Shown: positions 46,632 through 55,493 of the stretch, one piece after another | How positions within the stretch are numbered: the stretch's first letter is position 1 | Layout: the number at the start of each line of letters is the position of its first letter | From: Rhodoligotrophos defluvii | GTDB taxonomy: Bacteria; Pseudomonadota; Alphaproteobacteria; Rhizobiales; Im1 | DNA length: 64,000 nt | Direction: 5' to 3' | Assembly: GCF_005281615.1 (NCBI RefSeq) | Contig: NZ_SZZM01000001.1 | Location: 716,496-780,495, forward strand | The notes under the pieces: generated by a model | Databases searched by the model: none | Seen by the model: only the letters and a program-made list of their open reading frames with translations | What the model was told of the DNA's origin: nothing | Program-made: the position numbers and the translations under genes

Positions 46632-48692
46632 ATGAGTCCAGTGAATCCGGCGGCTTCGGCCGCAGCGAAACCGCAACTCCCTGGCGATAGCGTGATCGAT
46701 ATCACCAAGCACCAGCGCATGGCCAATGCTCTCAGGGTCCTGGCTATGGACGCCGTTCAGGCCGCCAATTCCGGCCATCCCGGCCTGCCCATGGGCGCAG
46801 CGGACATCGCCACCGTGCTGTTCACCCGCTTCCTGAAATTCGATGCCACCGTGCCCGACTGGCCGGACCGCGACCGTTTCGTGCTGTCCGCCGGCCACGG
46901 CTCGATGCTGCTCTATGGCCTGCTCCATCTCCTCGGTTATGACGACATGACCATCGAGGAGATCAGGCGCTTCCGCCAGCTCGGCTCCAAAACGGCAGGC
47001 CACCCCGAATATGGCTTCGCCGCCGGCATCGAGACCACCACCGGCCCCCTGGGCCAAGGTCTTGCCAACGCGGTCGGCATGGCCATCGCCGAGCGCCTGC
47101 TGCAGGCGCGCTTCGGCAAGTCCGTGGTCGATCACCATACCTATGTGCTGGCAAGCGACGGCGACCTCATGGAGGGCATCAGCCAGGAGGCGCTCGCCCT
47201 GGCCGGCCACCTGAAGCTCGGCAAGCTGATCGTGCTGTTCGACGACAACGGCATCTCCATCGACGGCCCGGTCACGCTTTCCGATTCGACCGATCAGCTC
47301 CGGCGGTTCGAGGCATCCGGCTGGCACACTATGGGCATCGACGGTCATGACCCCGCCGCTATTGCCACGGCCATTGCCGCCGCGCGCGGCGAGGAGCACC
47401 GGCCCTCGCTCATCGCCTGCCGCACCGTCATCGGCTATGGCGCCCCAAAGAAACAAGGCACGGCCGGAGTGCACGGCTCCCCGCTCGGCCCCGAGGAGGT
47501 TGCCGCCGCGCGCCAGGCCCTGGGCTGGCCGGATGAGCCTTTCGTCATCCCCACCGAGATTCGTGATCTCTGGCGCATAGCCGGGATCCGCTCCTGCCGC
47601 CATCGGCGCACGTGGGAGCAGAACGTGCAGGCCCTCGAGATGGAGACCCGGGTCGAGTTCGAGCGGCGCTTGCGTGGCGACCTGCCCACCGCCTTCACCG
47701 GTGCCGTCACCGCGCTCAAGCAGAAGCTGGTGTCGGAACGGCCCAAGATTGCCACCCGCGTCGCCTCCCAGCGGGTTCTGGAGGTGATCAATCCCATCCT
47801 GCCGGAGACGGTCGGCGGATCGGCCGACCTCACCCCCTCCAACAACACGCGCTCGTCGGACCTTAAGGAAGTCACGCCCGACGACTTCACCGGCCGCTTC
47901 ATTCATTACGGTATCCGCGAGCACGGCATGGCCGCGGCCATGAACGGCATTGCCCTGCACAAGGGGCTCATCCCCTATGGCGGTACCTTCCTAATCTTCT
48001 CCGACTACTGCCGTCCGGCGATTCGGCTCTCGGCCCTCATGCATCAGCGGGTGATCTTCGTGCTCACCCACGATTCGATCGGTCTCGGCGAAGATGGCCC
48101 GACCCACCAGCCGGTCGAGCATCTTGCTGCCCTGCGTGCCATCCCGAATCTTCTGGTGCTGCGCCCGGCGGATGCGGTGGAAACCGCCGAATGCTGGCAG
48201 ATCGCGCTGGAGAACGACAGCGGCCCCTCTGTTCTGGCGCTCACTCGCCAAAATCTTTCCCCGGTGCGCATCGAGGCTGACGAGGAGAACCTCTGCGCGC
48301 GCGGCGCCTATGAAATCGCCAGCACCGAGGAAGACAGCGAGGTTGTGATCTTCGCCTCGGGCTCGGAAGTGGAGATCGCCATCGCCGCCAAGGCCGAGCT
48401 TGACCGGCAGGGCCACCCCACGCGCGTGGTCTCGGTGCCGAGTTTCGAGCTGTTTGCACGGCAGTCGGAAGCCTACCGCTCGGTCGTTCTAGGCACGGAA
48501 AAGTATCGCGTCGGGATCGAAGCGGCCATTTCCATGGGCTGGGAGCGCTTCATAGGGCCCGACGGCGTCTTCATCGGCATGCACGGGTTCGGCGCCAGCG
48601 GTCCTTATCAGGAACTTTATCGCCACTTCGGCGTTACGGCAGAGGCCGCCGTTGCGGCCGTTCTGTCTCAAATTTCCGGTACGAAGCAGTAG
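46632..48692 (+). CDS. tkt: Transketolase
   Basis: Thiamine-diphosphate enzyme that moves two-carbon units in the pentose phosphate pathway. Motifs: [32 protein letters not shown], the ThDP-binding [18 protein letters not shown], and [19 protein letters not shown] in the pyrimidine domain. Length 686, slightly long because of about 20 extra N-terminal residues. It begins divergently from efp (about 210 bases) and is followed by gap; a hairpin between them may lower gap expression from the tkt promoter. Confidence 0.95.
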   Translation: MSPVNPAASAAAKPQLPGDSVIDITKHQRMANALRVLAMDAVQAANSGHPGLPMGAADIATVLFTRFLKFDATVPDWPDRDRFVLSAGHGSMLLYGLLHLLGYDDMTIEEIRRFRQLGSKTAGHPEYGFAAGIETTTGPLGQGLANAVGMAIAERLLQARFGKSVVDHHTYVLASDGDLMEGISQEALALAGHLKLGKLIVLFDDNGISIDGPVTLSDSTDQLRRFEASGWHTMGIDGHDPAAIATAIAAARGEEHRPSLIACRTVIGYGAPKKQGTAGVHGSPLGPEEVAAARQALGWPDEPFVIPTEIRDLWRIAGIRSCRHRRTWEQNVQALEMETRVEFERRLRGDLPTAFTGAVTALKQKLVSERPKIATRVASQRVLEVINPILPETVGGSADLTPSNNTRSSDLKEVTPDDFTGRFIHYGIREHGMAAAMNGIALHKGLIPYGGTFLIFSDYCRPAIRLSALMHQRVIFVLTHDSIGLGEDGPTHQPVEHLAALRAIPNLLVLRPADAVETAECWQIALENDSGPSVLALTRQNLSPVRIEADEENLCARGAYEIASTEEDSEVVIFASGSEVEIAIAAKAELDRQGHPTRVVSVPSFELFARQSEAYRSVVLGTEKYRVGIEAAISMGWERFIGPDGVFIGMHGFGASGPYQELYRHFGVTAEAAVAAVLSQISGTKQ

Positions 48693-48702
48693 ACTCGCTA
48701 TA

Positions 48703-48737
48703 GCCGGGCGCAAGCTACAGCGTGCGCCCGGCCTTTC
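48703..48737 (+). terminator. Hairpin between tkt and gap
   Basis: GCCGGGCGCA / TGCGCCCGGC, 10 base pairs with a 10-base loop, then CTTTCC. It may terminate or attenuate between the two genes. Confidence 0.6.
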
Positions 48738-48754
48738 CAGGGAAGCCTTACGAG

Positions 48755-49759
48755 ATGACCGTCCGCGTCGCCATCAATGGGTTCGGCCGTATCGGCCGCC
48801 TTGTCCTCCGCGCCATTGCCGAATCGAAGAGCCAGGAACTGGAGGTCGTCGCCATCAACAATCGAACTGATGCCGGCACCGCTGCCCACCTTTTCGAGTA
48901 TGACAGTGTACACGGACGTTTTCCCGGGCAGGTCAGCCATGGCGAGGGCTACATCGATATCGGCAACGGCCGCATCCCGTTCACGGCGATCGAGGATCCC
49001 GCCAAGTTGAATTGGGGCGACCTCGGCGTTGATCTGGTGCTCGAGTGCACCGGCAAATTCAACAGCCGTGAGAAGGCCGGGGTGCACCTGGAGCGCGGCG
49101 CCAAGAAAGTGCTGTGCTCGGCACCGGCCAAGGGCGCCGACCTCACCGTGGTCTATGGCGTCAATCACGAGGCGTTGCGGGCTGGCCACACTATCGTCTC
49201 CAACGCCTCCTGCACCACGAATTGCCTCGCGCCCATGGCGATGGTTCTGGACGAGTTCTGCGGCATCGAGCGCGGCTATATGACCACGATCCATGCCTAT
49301 ACCAGCGACCAGCGCCTGCTCGACAATAGCCACAAGGACCTGCGCCGGGCCCGGGCGGCCACTTTGGCCATGATCCCGACCTCGACCGGAGCCACCAGAT
49401 CCGTGGGCGAGGTGCTGCCCAACCTCAAGGGTAAGCTCGACGGCACCTCGATTCGCGTGCCGGTGCCCAATGTCTCGATGGTGGATCTGGTTTTTGTGCC
49501 CAAGCGGGAGGTTTCGGTCGATCAGATCAACGAGGCGATGCGGAAAGCGGCCGCCGGCAAGCTCGGCGGCGTGATCGAAATCTGCGATGTGCCGTTGGTG
49601 TCCATCGACTTCAATCACAGTTCCGCCTCCTGCGTATTCGACGCCACGCAGACGCAGATCGTTGACAGGATGCTGATCCGGGTGGCCGGCTGGTACGACA
49701 ACGAGTGGGGCTTCTCCTGCCGTATGGTCGATACGGCAGCCTATTGGGGAGCCCTGTAG
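48755..49759 (+). CDS. gap: Glyceraldehyde-3-phosphate dehydrogenase
   Basis: Type I GAPDH, 334 residues. INGFGRIGRLVLRA is the nucleotide loop; SNASCTTNC contains catalytic Cys153; TSTGATRSVGEVLP and GWYDNEWGFS complete the active site. After beta-2 the sequence is VVAINNRTD, with Asn36-Arg37 in place of the Asp-Leu that contacts NAD in E. coli GapA; this may allow NADP use. ATG at 48755 has GGGAAG nine bases upstream. It is the second gene of tkt-gap-pgk-fba. Confidence 0.95.
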   Translation: MTVRVAINGFGRIGRLVLRAIAESKSQELEVVAINNRTDAGTAAHLFEYDSVHGRFPGQVSHGEGYIDIGNGRIPFTAIEDPAKLNWGDLGVDLVLECTGKFNSREKAGVHLERGAKKVLCSAPAKGADLTVVYGVNHEALRAGHTIVSNASCTTNCLAPMAMVLDEFCGIERGYMTTIHAYTSDQRLLDNSHKDLRRARAATLAMIPTSTGATRSVGEVLPNLKGKLDGTSIRVPVPNVSMVDLVFVPKREVSVDQINEAMRKAAAGKLGGVIEICDVPLVSIDFNHSSASCVFDATQTQIVDRMLIRVAGWYDNEWGFSCRMVDTAAYWGAL

Positions 49760-49782
49760 GGTTGCGGGGCGCGGGGGCGACG

Positions 49783-50988
49783 ATGACATTCCGCACATTG
49801 GATGACGTCGACGTAAAGGGCAAGCGGGTGCTGCTGCGCGTCGATTTGAATGTGCCGCTCAAGGGCGAGGAGGTGCAGGATGCCACCCGCATCGCCCGGG
49901 TGGTGCCGACCATCAAGGAGCTGGTGAGCCGCGGCGCGACAGTCATCGTGCTGTCCCATCTCGGGCGGCCCAAGGGCACAGTCGTGCCCGACATGTCGCT
50001 GCGCGTCGTGACGGAGCCTCTCTCCAGGGCTCTGGGCATGCCGGTGGCCTTCGTGGAGACCGACTGGGACAACGGCAAGGCGACCCGTGCCGTTGCCGCG
50101 GCAAAGCCCGGCGATGTGCTCCTCCTGGAAAACACCCGCTTCCACAAGGGCGAGGAGGCCAACCAGCCGAGCTTCGTCAAGCGGCTGCTCGACCTCGGCG
50201 ATATCTACGTCAACGATGCCTTTTCGGCTGCCCATCGCGCCCATGCCTCAACCGAAGGCATTGCTCATTTCCTGCCTGCTGTGGCCGGCCGCGCCATGGA
50301 GGCGGAGGTGGGCGCACTTACTGCGGCGCTGGAAAATCCCAAGCGGCCGCTGGTTGCCGTGGTGGGGGGTGCAAAGATTTCCACCAAGTTCGAAGTGGTG
50401 GGGCATCTCACCTCGCGGGTCGACACCCTGATCATTGGCGGGGGCATGGCGAACACCTTCCTCTACGCGCAAGGCAAGCCGGTTGGCCGGTCGCTCTGCG
50501 AGCACGACGTGGTGAACGAGGTGCGCGAGATCATCAAACAGGCAGGGCATCATGGCTGCGAGATCCTGCTGCCGGTCGACGCCGTCGTTGCGGAGGACTT
50601 CAAGCCCCATGCCCACCACCGCACGGTCGACATCTCCGACGTGAACGCCAAGGAGCGCATTCTCGACATCGGCCCCAAGACGCTGGAGCTAGTGAAGGCC
50701 TGCTTCGATAAGGCCAAGACACTGGTTTGGAATGGCCCGTTCGGCGTTTTCGAGCTGGAGCCGTTCGACCGAGGCACCGTGGCCGCCGCGCAATATGCCG
50801 CCAAGCTCAGCCGGGAAGGCAAGCTCCTGTCGGTGGCCGGCGGCGGCGACACCGTTTCCGCGTTGAACCATGCCGGGGTTGCCGACGACTTCACCTACGT
50901 CTCCACCGCCGGCGGCGCTTTCCTCGAATGGCTGGAAGGCAAAGAGTTGCCCGGCGTCGCCGTTCTGCAGAAATCCCCCTCGGCGTGA
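49783..50988 (+). CDS. pgk: Phosphoglycerate kinase
   Basis: ATP-forming step of lower glycolysis. Motifs: VKGKRVLLRVDLNVPLKG, VIVLSHLGRPKG, LLLENTRFHKGEE, VNDAFSAAHRAHAST, and GGGDTVSALNHAGVADDFTYVSTAGGAFLEWLEGKELPG in the C-terminal nucleotide domain. Length 401. It begins 23 bases after gap. Confidence 0.97.
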   Translation: MTFRTLDDVDVKGKRVLLRVDLNVPLKGEEVQDATRIARVVPTIKELVSRGATVIVLSHLGRPKGTVVPDMSLRVVTEPLSRALGMPVAFVETDWDNGKATRAVAAAKPGDVLLLENTRFHKGEEANQPSFVKRLLDLGDIYVNDAFSAAHRAHASTEGIAHFLPAVAGRAMEAEVGALTAALENPKRPLVAVVGGAKISTKFEVVGHLTSRVDTLIIGGGMANTFLYAQGKPVGRSLCEHDVVNEVREIIKQAGHHGCEILLPVDAVVAEDFKPHAHHRTVDISDVNAKERILDIGPKTLELVKACFDKAKTLVWNGPFGVFELEPFDRGTVAAAQYAAKLSREGKLLSVAGGGDTVSALNHAGVADDFTYVSTAGGAFLEWLEGKELPGVAVLQKSPSA

Positions 50989-51072
50989 CTTACGCCTTCG
51001 GTTTGCCATCGGCTTGCAGCATAATCGTGGGATCAGTCTAGTGCCCATGAGAAATTCGCGAGGGACCACATC

Positions 51073-52092
51073 ATGACCATGACCTTGGAACAGGTAGCGC
51101 AGGCCTTGGTGGCGGATGACAAGGGCATTCTCGCAGCCGACGAGAGCAGCGGCACGATCAAGAAGCGCTTCGACACGATCGGCCTGGCTTCGACGGAGGA
51201 GACACGCCGCGATTATCGCGAGATGCTGTTCCGCTCCACCGAAGCGATGAAGAACTACATCTCCGGCGTGATCCTCTATGACGAAACCATCCGCCAGAGC
51301 GCGAAGGATGGTACGCCGTTCGTCGAGATCCTCAATGCTGCCGGCTGCATTCCGGGCATCAAGGTCGATCTGGGCGCCAAGCCGCTGGCGTTTCATCCCG
51401 GAGAGACCGTCACCGAGGGCCTCGATGGCCTACGCGGCCGCTGCGAGGAATATCACCGGCTTGGTGCGCGTTTCACCAAGTGGCGGGCGGTGATCTCGAT
51501 CGGCAAGGACATGCCGAGCCGCACCTGCATCCTGGCCAACATGCATGCCCTTGCCCGCTATGCCGCCATTGCGCAGGAAGCCAAGCTCGTCCCGATCGTC
51601 GAGCCCGAGGTGCTGATGGATGGCGACCACACCATCGGCCGCTGCGCCGAGGTGACCGAGGCGGTACTGCGCACCCTCTACACCGAGCTTGCCCTGCACG
51701 GCGTTGTGCTCGAGCGGTCGCTGCTCAAGCCGAACATGGTGATCTCCGGCATGGACTGCCCACAACAGGCCAGTGTGGAAGAGGTCGCGGCGCGCACTGT
51801 GCAAATCCTGCGGCGCACCGTGCCGGCGGCGGTGCCAGGCATCGTTTTCCTGTCCGGCGGCCAGTCCGACGAGCTGGCGACGGCCCATCTCTCGGCCATG
51901 AACGCGAGCTATGACCTGCCCTGGAAGCTGTCCTTCTCCTACGGGCGTGCCCTGCAGGCGGCCGCGCTCAAGGCGTGGAATGGCAAGACAGAGAACGTCG
52001 CGGCAGGTCAGCGGGCCTTCTCGCATCGGGCACGGATGAACAGCTTGGCCGCGGCAGGCCAGTGGACGTCTGATCTCGAAAGGGCCGCTTGA
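51073..52092 (+). CDS. fba: Class I fructose-bisphosphate aldolase
   Basis: Schiff-base aldolase of the eukaryote-like family, 339 residues. MTLEQVAQALVADDKGILAADESSGTIKKRF at the N-terminus, FTKWRAVISIG (active-site lysine partner), and LLKPNMVISG with Lys219 in the place of the Schiff-base lysine, then FLSGGQSDELATAHLSAMN. Many bacteria use the class II zinc enzyme instead. No metal-ligand His set is present. Its stop overlaps the possible TTG start of the next gene. Confidence 0.94.
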   Translation: MTMTLEQVAQALVADDKGILAADESSGTIKKRFDTIGLASTEETRRDYREMLFRSTEAMKNYISGVILYDETIRQSAKDGTPFVEILNAAGCIPGIKVDLGAKPLAFHPGETVTEGLDGLRGRCEEYHRLGARFTKWRAVISIGKDMPSRTCILANMHALARYAAIAQEAKLVPIVEPEVLMDGDHTIGRCAEVTEAVLRTLYTELALHGVVLERSLLKPNMVISGMDCPQQASVEEVAARTVQILRRTVPAAVPGIVFLSGGQSDELATAHLSAMNASYDLPWKLSFSYGRALQAAALKAWNGKTENVAAGQRAFSHRARMNSLAAAGQWTSDLERAA

Positions 52093-52814
52093 GCAGCGCC
52101 GGACCGCAGCGGATGGCTCGCGCCAAGCCGGCCCGCAGATCAGTCGAGACCAAGAAGAGCGGTCGCAAGGCCGGATCGGCAGCCGAACGGTCGCGGCCGC
52201 GCCTGTTCCTGGTCAGCCCGGAAGACATGGCGCCAACGCGACTGCACGAAATTCTGTCGGCCGCGCTGCAAGCGGGCGATGCGGCCGCGCTCCTGATTGC
52301 GGGTGATGACCGGCACCAGCTGCGACCCAGGGCGGAAGCGGTGCTGCCACTGGGGCAAGCTCATAATCTTGCCGTTCTTTTGAACGATTGTCCTGAACTC
52401 GCAGCAGAGCTCGGGGCAGACGGGGTGCAGATCGCAGCAGACCTAGCCCGCTATCGTCATGCGCGCGGCATTCTCGGGAATGACCGCATCGTCGGCGCAT
52501 TTTGCGGACGCTCCCGGCATGCGGCCATGGAGCTGGGCGAGGCTGGGGCCGAGTACGTGGCCTTCGATGAGGCCGCACCTTGGGTCGAAAACGGAACCGA
52601 GCCCTTTTCGCTGCTCGGCTGGTGGGCGCAGGTCTTCGAGGTGCCGTGCGTCGCATTCGCGCCCGCGAGCGAGGCAGATCTGCGCCGCCATGTCTCCCTC
52701 GGTGTGGAGTTCATCCGGCCTGCTGACGACATGTGGCGGTCGCCCAACGCCGCCCGCGACACGATCGGCCGCTTCAACGCGGTAATCGATGAGGTCTTGC
52801 GCCATGAAGCATAG
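52089..52814 (+). CDS. Degenerate thiamine-phosphate-synthase-like protein
   Basis: 241 residues. The TIM-barrel pattern of ThiE can be followed: LAVLLNDCPELAAELGADGVQIAADLARYRHAR and IVGAFCGRSRHAAMELGEAGAEYVAF. But key parts differ: the RxK pyrimidine-site motif is IAGDD, GVHLGQ is GVQIAAD, and the pyrophosphate-binding TKT-type loop after the GADYIG-like strand is missing. It is unlikely to make thiamine phosphate. The N-terminal 35 residues are basic and disordered. TTG at 52089 overlaps the fba stop; ATG at 52113 is the alternative. Tight linkage to fba and the next gene suggests shared expression. Confidence 0.7.
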   Translation: MSSAGPQRMARAKPARRSVETKKSGRKAGSAAERSRPRLFLVSPEDMAPTRLHEILSAALQAGDAAALLIAGDDRHQLRPRAEAVLPLGQAHNLAVLLNDCPELAAELGADGVQIAADLARYRHARGILGNDRIVGAFCGRSRHAAMELGEAGAEYVAFDEAAPWVENGTEPFSLLGWWAQVFEVPCVAFAPASEADLRRHVSLGVEFIRPADDMWRSPNAARDTIGRFNAVIDEVLRHEA

Positions 52815-53778
52815 CAGCTTGTCTTTCTGCGCGGCGGCGTGGCTGAGCTTGGCGTTCATGCTGGCGCCGGTCCTGGGTTCCACGACCGCTGCCTGGGCCG
52901 ACATGAACGTTGCCGTGACCGCTGCCGAGGCGGGCGATTACGCCAAGGCGTTCCGCGAAGCCTCGCCCCTCGCCGAGGCCGGCGACCCCGCGGCGCAGGC
53001 CTTCATGGCCACCCTCTATGAGAATGGCTTGGGGGTGACCAGAGACCAGGACATGGCCATTCGCTGGTACGAGCAGGCGGCAGGCCGCGGCCACGCCGGC
53101 GCCATGGTGGCCCTCGCGCTCATGCTGGTCGACGGCCGTGCCGGCAAGAAAGACCTGCAGAAGGCGCAGCAGTTGCTCACCGATGCCGCCAATGCCGGCT
53201 ACGCGCCGGCCCAGCACAATCTGGCGCTGCTCTATGCCGGCGCCGCAGGTTTCGAGCAGGATTGGCAGAAGTCGGCCGAATGGTTCCGCAAGGCGGCAGA
53301 ACAGGGCCTGCCCGACGCGCAATACAATCTCGGCGTGCTCTATGCCGAGGGCCGGGGCGTGCCGAAGGACATGGTGCAGGCGGGTTCGTGGATGGCCAAG
53401 GCGGCATCCCAAGGCCTGGCCGACGCGGCCCTGGACTATGGCATCATGGTGTTCCGGGGCGAAGGCGTGCAGAAGGACGAGAAGATCGGCGCGCAATGGC
53501 TGCTGGTCGCCGCGCGCGCTGGCAACGTGGTCGCCCAGAACCGCATGGCCCATCTCTATATGGCTGGCCGCGGCGTCGAGCAGGATTCTGTTGAGGCGGC
53601 GAAGTGGAACATGCTGGCTCGCGAGGGCGGCCGAGTGGATCAAGAGCTGGATGACATGATATCGAAGCTCTCGGGCGACCAGCGGGCCGAGGCCGAGCTC
53701 CGTGTGCGCAGCTTCAAGGCCCGCCAGCTCGCCCGCGAACTCCCTCCCGTGATGCCCGCCTCCGGGCCGGGCGGGTGA
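52804..53778 (+). CDS. Sel1-repeat periplasmic protein
   Basis: 324 residues with a signal peptide (cleavage near AAWAD, residue 35) and about six to seven Sel1/TPR-like units, for instance AAQAFMATLYENGLGVTRDQDMAIRWYEQAA, PDAQYNLGVLYAEGRGVPKDMVQAG and RMAHLYMAGRGVEQDSVEAAKW. Such solenoids scaffold protein complexes, often in cell-envelope processes. ATG overlaps the previous stop by 11 bases, with GAGG nine bases upstream. The partner is unknown. Confidence 0.85.
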   Translation: MKHSSLSFCAAAWLSLAFMLAPVLGSTTAAWADMNVAVTAAEAGDYAKAFREASPLAEAGDPAAQAFMATLYENGLGVTRDQDMAIRWYEQAAGRGHAGAMVALALMLVDGRAGKKDLQKAQQLLTDAANAGYAPAQHNLALLYAGAAGFEQDWQKSAEWFRKAAEQGLPDAQYNLGVLYAEGRGVPKDMVQAGSWMAKAASQGLADAALDYGIMVFRGEGVQKDEKIGAQWLLVAARAGNVVAQNRMAHLYMAGRGVEQDSVEAAKWNMLAREGGRVDQELDDMISKLSGDQRAEAELRVRSFKARQLARELPPVMPASGPGG

Positions 53779-53891
53779 CTGTTGCGGGCGGCCGCGGCGC
53801 GGTTGACGCTATGCCGCCTGCAAGCCTAATCTTTACGAATCGTCGGTAGCAGGCCACCGGCGGAATAATCGAGAGGTAGCAACGGAACACG

Positions 53892-54173
53892 ATGGCGGAG
53901 TCCACCAAGCTGGACATGGCATTGGCGCGCTTCGAAGATGCTGTCGATCGGCTCGAGGGGATCTTGCGATCGCAACGTCAGGTCAGGGAGGCGGACGCAC
54001 TCGGCGAGCAGCAGGACGGCTCGGCGCAGATGAGCGAGGAACTGGCGGCCTTGAGGGCCGAGAACGAAGAGCTCCGGCTGCGCAACGAGCTGCTCGAGGA
54101 GGCTAACGGCCAGGCGCTGAGCAAGGTCGATCATGCCGTGAGTCGTATTCGCTCCGTACTCGGTGAGGACTGA
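53892..54173 (+). CDS. DUF4164 coiled-coil protein
   Basis: 93 residues. N-terminal LDMALARFEDAVDRLEGIL and a long heptad region EELAALRAENEELRLRNELLEEANGQ fit the DUF4164 family, small proteins found next to zapA in Rhizobiales. It may help ZapA/FtsZ assembly, but that is inference from position: only 36 bases separate it from zapA. Confidence 0.75.
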   Translation: MAESTKLDMALARFEDAVDRLEGILRSQRQVREADALGEQQDGSAQMSEELAALRAENEELRLRNELLEEANGQALSKVDHAVSRIRSVLGED

Positions 54174-54209
54174 GTAGCCGATTTCACCTTTTCTCGGAGA
54201 CCCTGACAA

Positions 54210-54575
54210 ATGGCGCAGGTTGTCGTTCGGGTGAACGATCGCCCCTATACCATGGAATGCGGCCCCGGCCAGGAACAGCATCTGCTCGAGCTGGCACAGC
54301 TGCTCGACAGCGAAGTGAGCAGGCTCAAGCGTCAGGTCGGCCAGGTTGGCGATATTCGCCTGCTGCTGATGGCGGGCCTCACCATTGCCGACAAGCTGGC
54401 GGACGCCCTGCGCCATATCGAGGCTCTCGAGGACGAGATCGGGGGGTTACGGGATGCGCGCATGGCGGCAATCGAGCGCAATCGGCAGCAGGATGATCGC
54501 GTGGCCGAGCGCTTGAACAGCGCCGCAGCCCGGCTCGAGGATCTGTCGCGCGAACTGGGCGGACCGGCAGAGTGA
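54210..54575 (+). CDS. zapA: Cell division protein ZapA
   Basis: FtsZ-ring bundling factor. The N-terminal VVRVNDRPYTMECGPGQEQHLLELAQLLD is the ZapA globular domain, with the coiled-coil tail from about residue 70. Length 121. Upstream is DUF4164, downstream the 6S RNA and 5-FTHF cyclo-ligase, an arrangement common to many proteobacteria. Confidence 0.93.
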   Translation: MAQVVVRVNDRPYTMECGPGQEQHLLELAQLLDSEVSRLKRQVGQVGDIRLLLMAGLTIADKLADALRHIEALEDEIGGLRDARMAAIERNRQQDDRVAERLNSAAARLEDLSRELGGPAE

Positions 54576-54600
54576 TTTTCCTGCGCTATGCGGCTAGATT

Positions 54601-54628
54601 TTGCCGGCATGCGCGACTAGATTAGACC
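54601..54628 (+). promoter_or_regulatory. Candidate promoter of the 6S RNA
   Basis: TTGCCG (54601-54606) and TAGACC (54623-54628), 16 bases apart, placed a few bases before the start of the outer stem at 54632. Confidence 0.45.
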
Positions 54629-54631
54629 TAC

Positions 54632-54787
54632 GGGCTGCCCGGCGCGTCAGGAGATCAAAGTTCCCAGGGGCCTATAAACGATCTCAACGGGAGCTGTCCC
54701 TGATTGAGGCCGTGGCCTCTTTCACATGGCGCCCACCTACGCTAGTAGGGACCCGGGATCGTATCCTCCAACGGCCAGGGCGGCTCG
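54632..54787 (+). ncRNA. ssrS: 6S RNA
   Basis: 6S RNA sequesters the housekeeping RNA polymerase by mimicking an open promoter. Three things agree. First, the position between zapA and the 5-FTHF cyclo-ligase gene is the classic one. Second, the ends pair: GGGCTGCCC (54632-54640) with GGGCGGCTC (54778-54786), nine consecutive pairs including two G-U. Third, inside lie a hairpin CTCAA...TTGAG enclosing GGGA/TCCC (about 54683-54708), and a small CCTAC-GCTA-GTAGG hairpin on the 3' side of the central bubble (54735-54748), as in other 6S RNAs. Length about 156 is usual. Ends are estimates. Confidence 0.8.
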
Positions 54788-54875
54788 GCAATTCCCGCAG
54801 GTAGCGGCCATTCTGGCATGGCCGCGCATGCAAAACGTCCCGGGCGCCGCGTGCTCGGCCCGCAAAGACCGTGTG

Positions 54876-55493
54876 ATGCTGATGGACACACCGGCCTCGC
54901 TGGCCGACCTCAAAAAAGCGGCGCGCCGCCAGGCCGCCTCCACGAGAGCTCAGATTCATGCCGTGGCCGCAGCCACCGCGCGCGAAGCGCTCGCGCGCGC
55001 CGGCGGCAAGGTGCTGGGCGCGGGCCATGGCCGCATTGTCGCGGGCTTCCACGCCTATCGCAGCGAAATCGACGTCGTGCCGCTGATTGCCGCCCTCGCC
55101 GCCGCCGGCTGGGCGACGGCGCTGCCCGTCATCATCGCCACCGATGCACCGCTGGTGTTCCGGCGCTGGGCGCCGGGCGACGAGACCATTCCCGGGCATT
55201 TCGGCATCCATGTGCCTCACGATCGCGCGGCACTGGTCGAGCCTGACGTGGTGCTCGTCCCGATGCTGGCCTTCGACCGCCAGGGCTACCGGCTTGGCTA
55301 TGGCGGCGGCTTCTATGACCGTACGTTGCAACGGCTGCGCGCCCTCAAGCCGGTGATCGCGGTTGGCGTGGCTTTCGCCGGCCAGGAGGTGGAAGCGGTG
55401 CCGCGGGGACCGTTCGACCAGCCGCTCGACTGGATCCTGACCGAAGCCGGCCCGGTCTATCCTATCCATCAGCAGGACGTGAGCGGGGTCTGA
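54876..55493 (+). CDS. 5-formyltetrahydrofolate cyclo-ligase
   Basis: ATP-dependent conversion of 5-formyl-THF to 5,10-methenyl-THF. The N-terminal LKKAARRQAASTRAQIH and the C-terminal signature MLAFDRQGYRLGYGGGFYDRTL define the family (YgfA/FAU1). Length 205. ATG at 54876 or 54882; the frame extends upstream through the 6S RNA but that part is not family-like. Its TGA overlaps the next ATG. Confidence 0.92.
   Translation: MLMDTPASLADLKKAARRQAASTRAQIHAVAAATAREALARAGGKVLGAGHGRIVAGFHAYRSEIDVVPLIAALAAAGWATALPVIIATDAPLVFRRWAPGDETIPGHFGIHVPHDRAALVEPDVVLVPMLAFDRQGYRLGYGGGFYDRTLQRLRALKPVIAVGVAFAGQEVEAVPRGPFDQPLDWILTEAGPVYPIHQQDVSGV

Noticed and set aside
51000-52100. Thiamine riboswitch upstream of the ThiE-like gene
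   Set aside because: The gene overlaps fba and there is no THI-box-like CTGAGA segment in the available space.
54726-54875. Extended N-terminus of the cyclo-ligase
   Set aside because: Frame is open but runs through the 6S RNA and does not resemble the family; start set at 54876.
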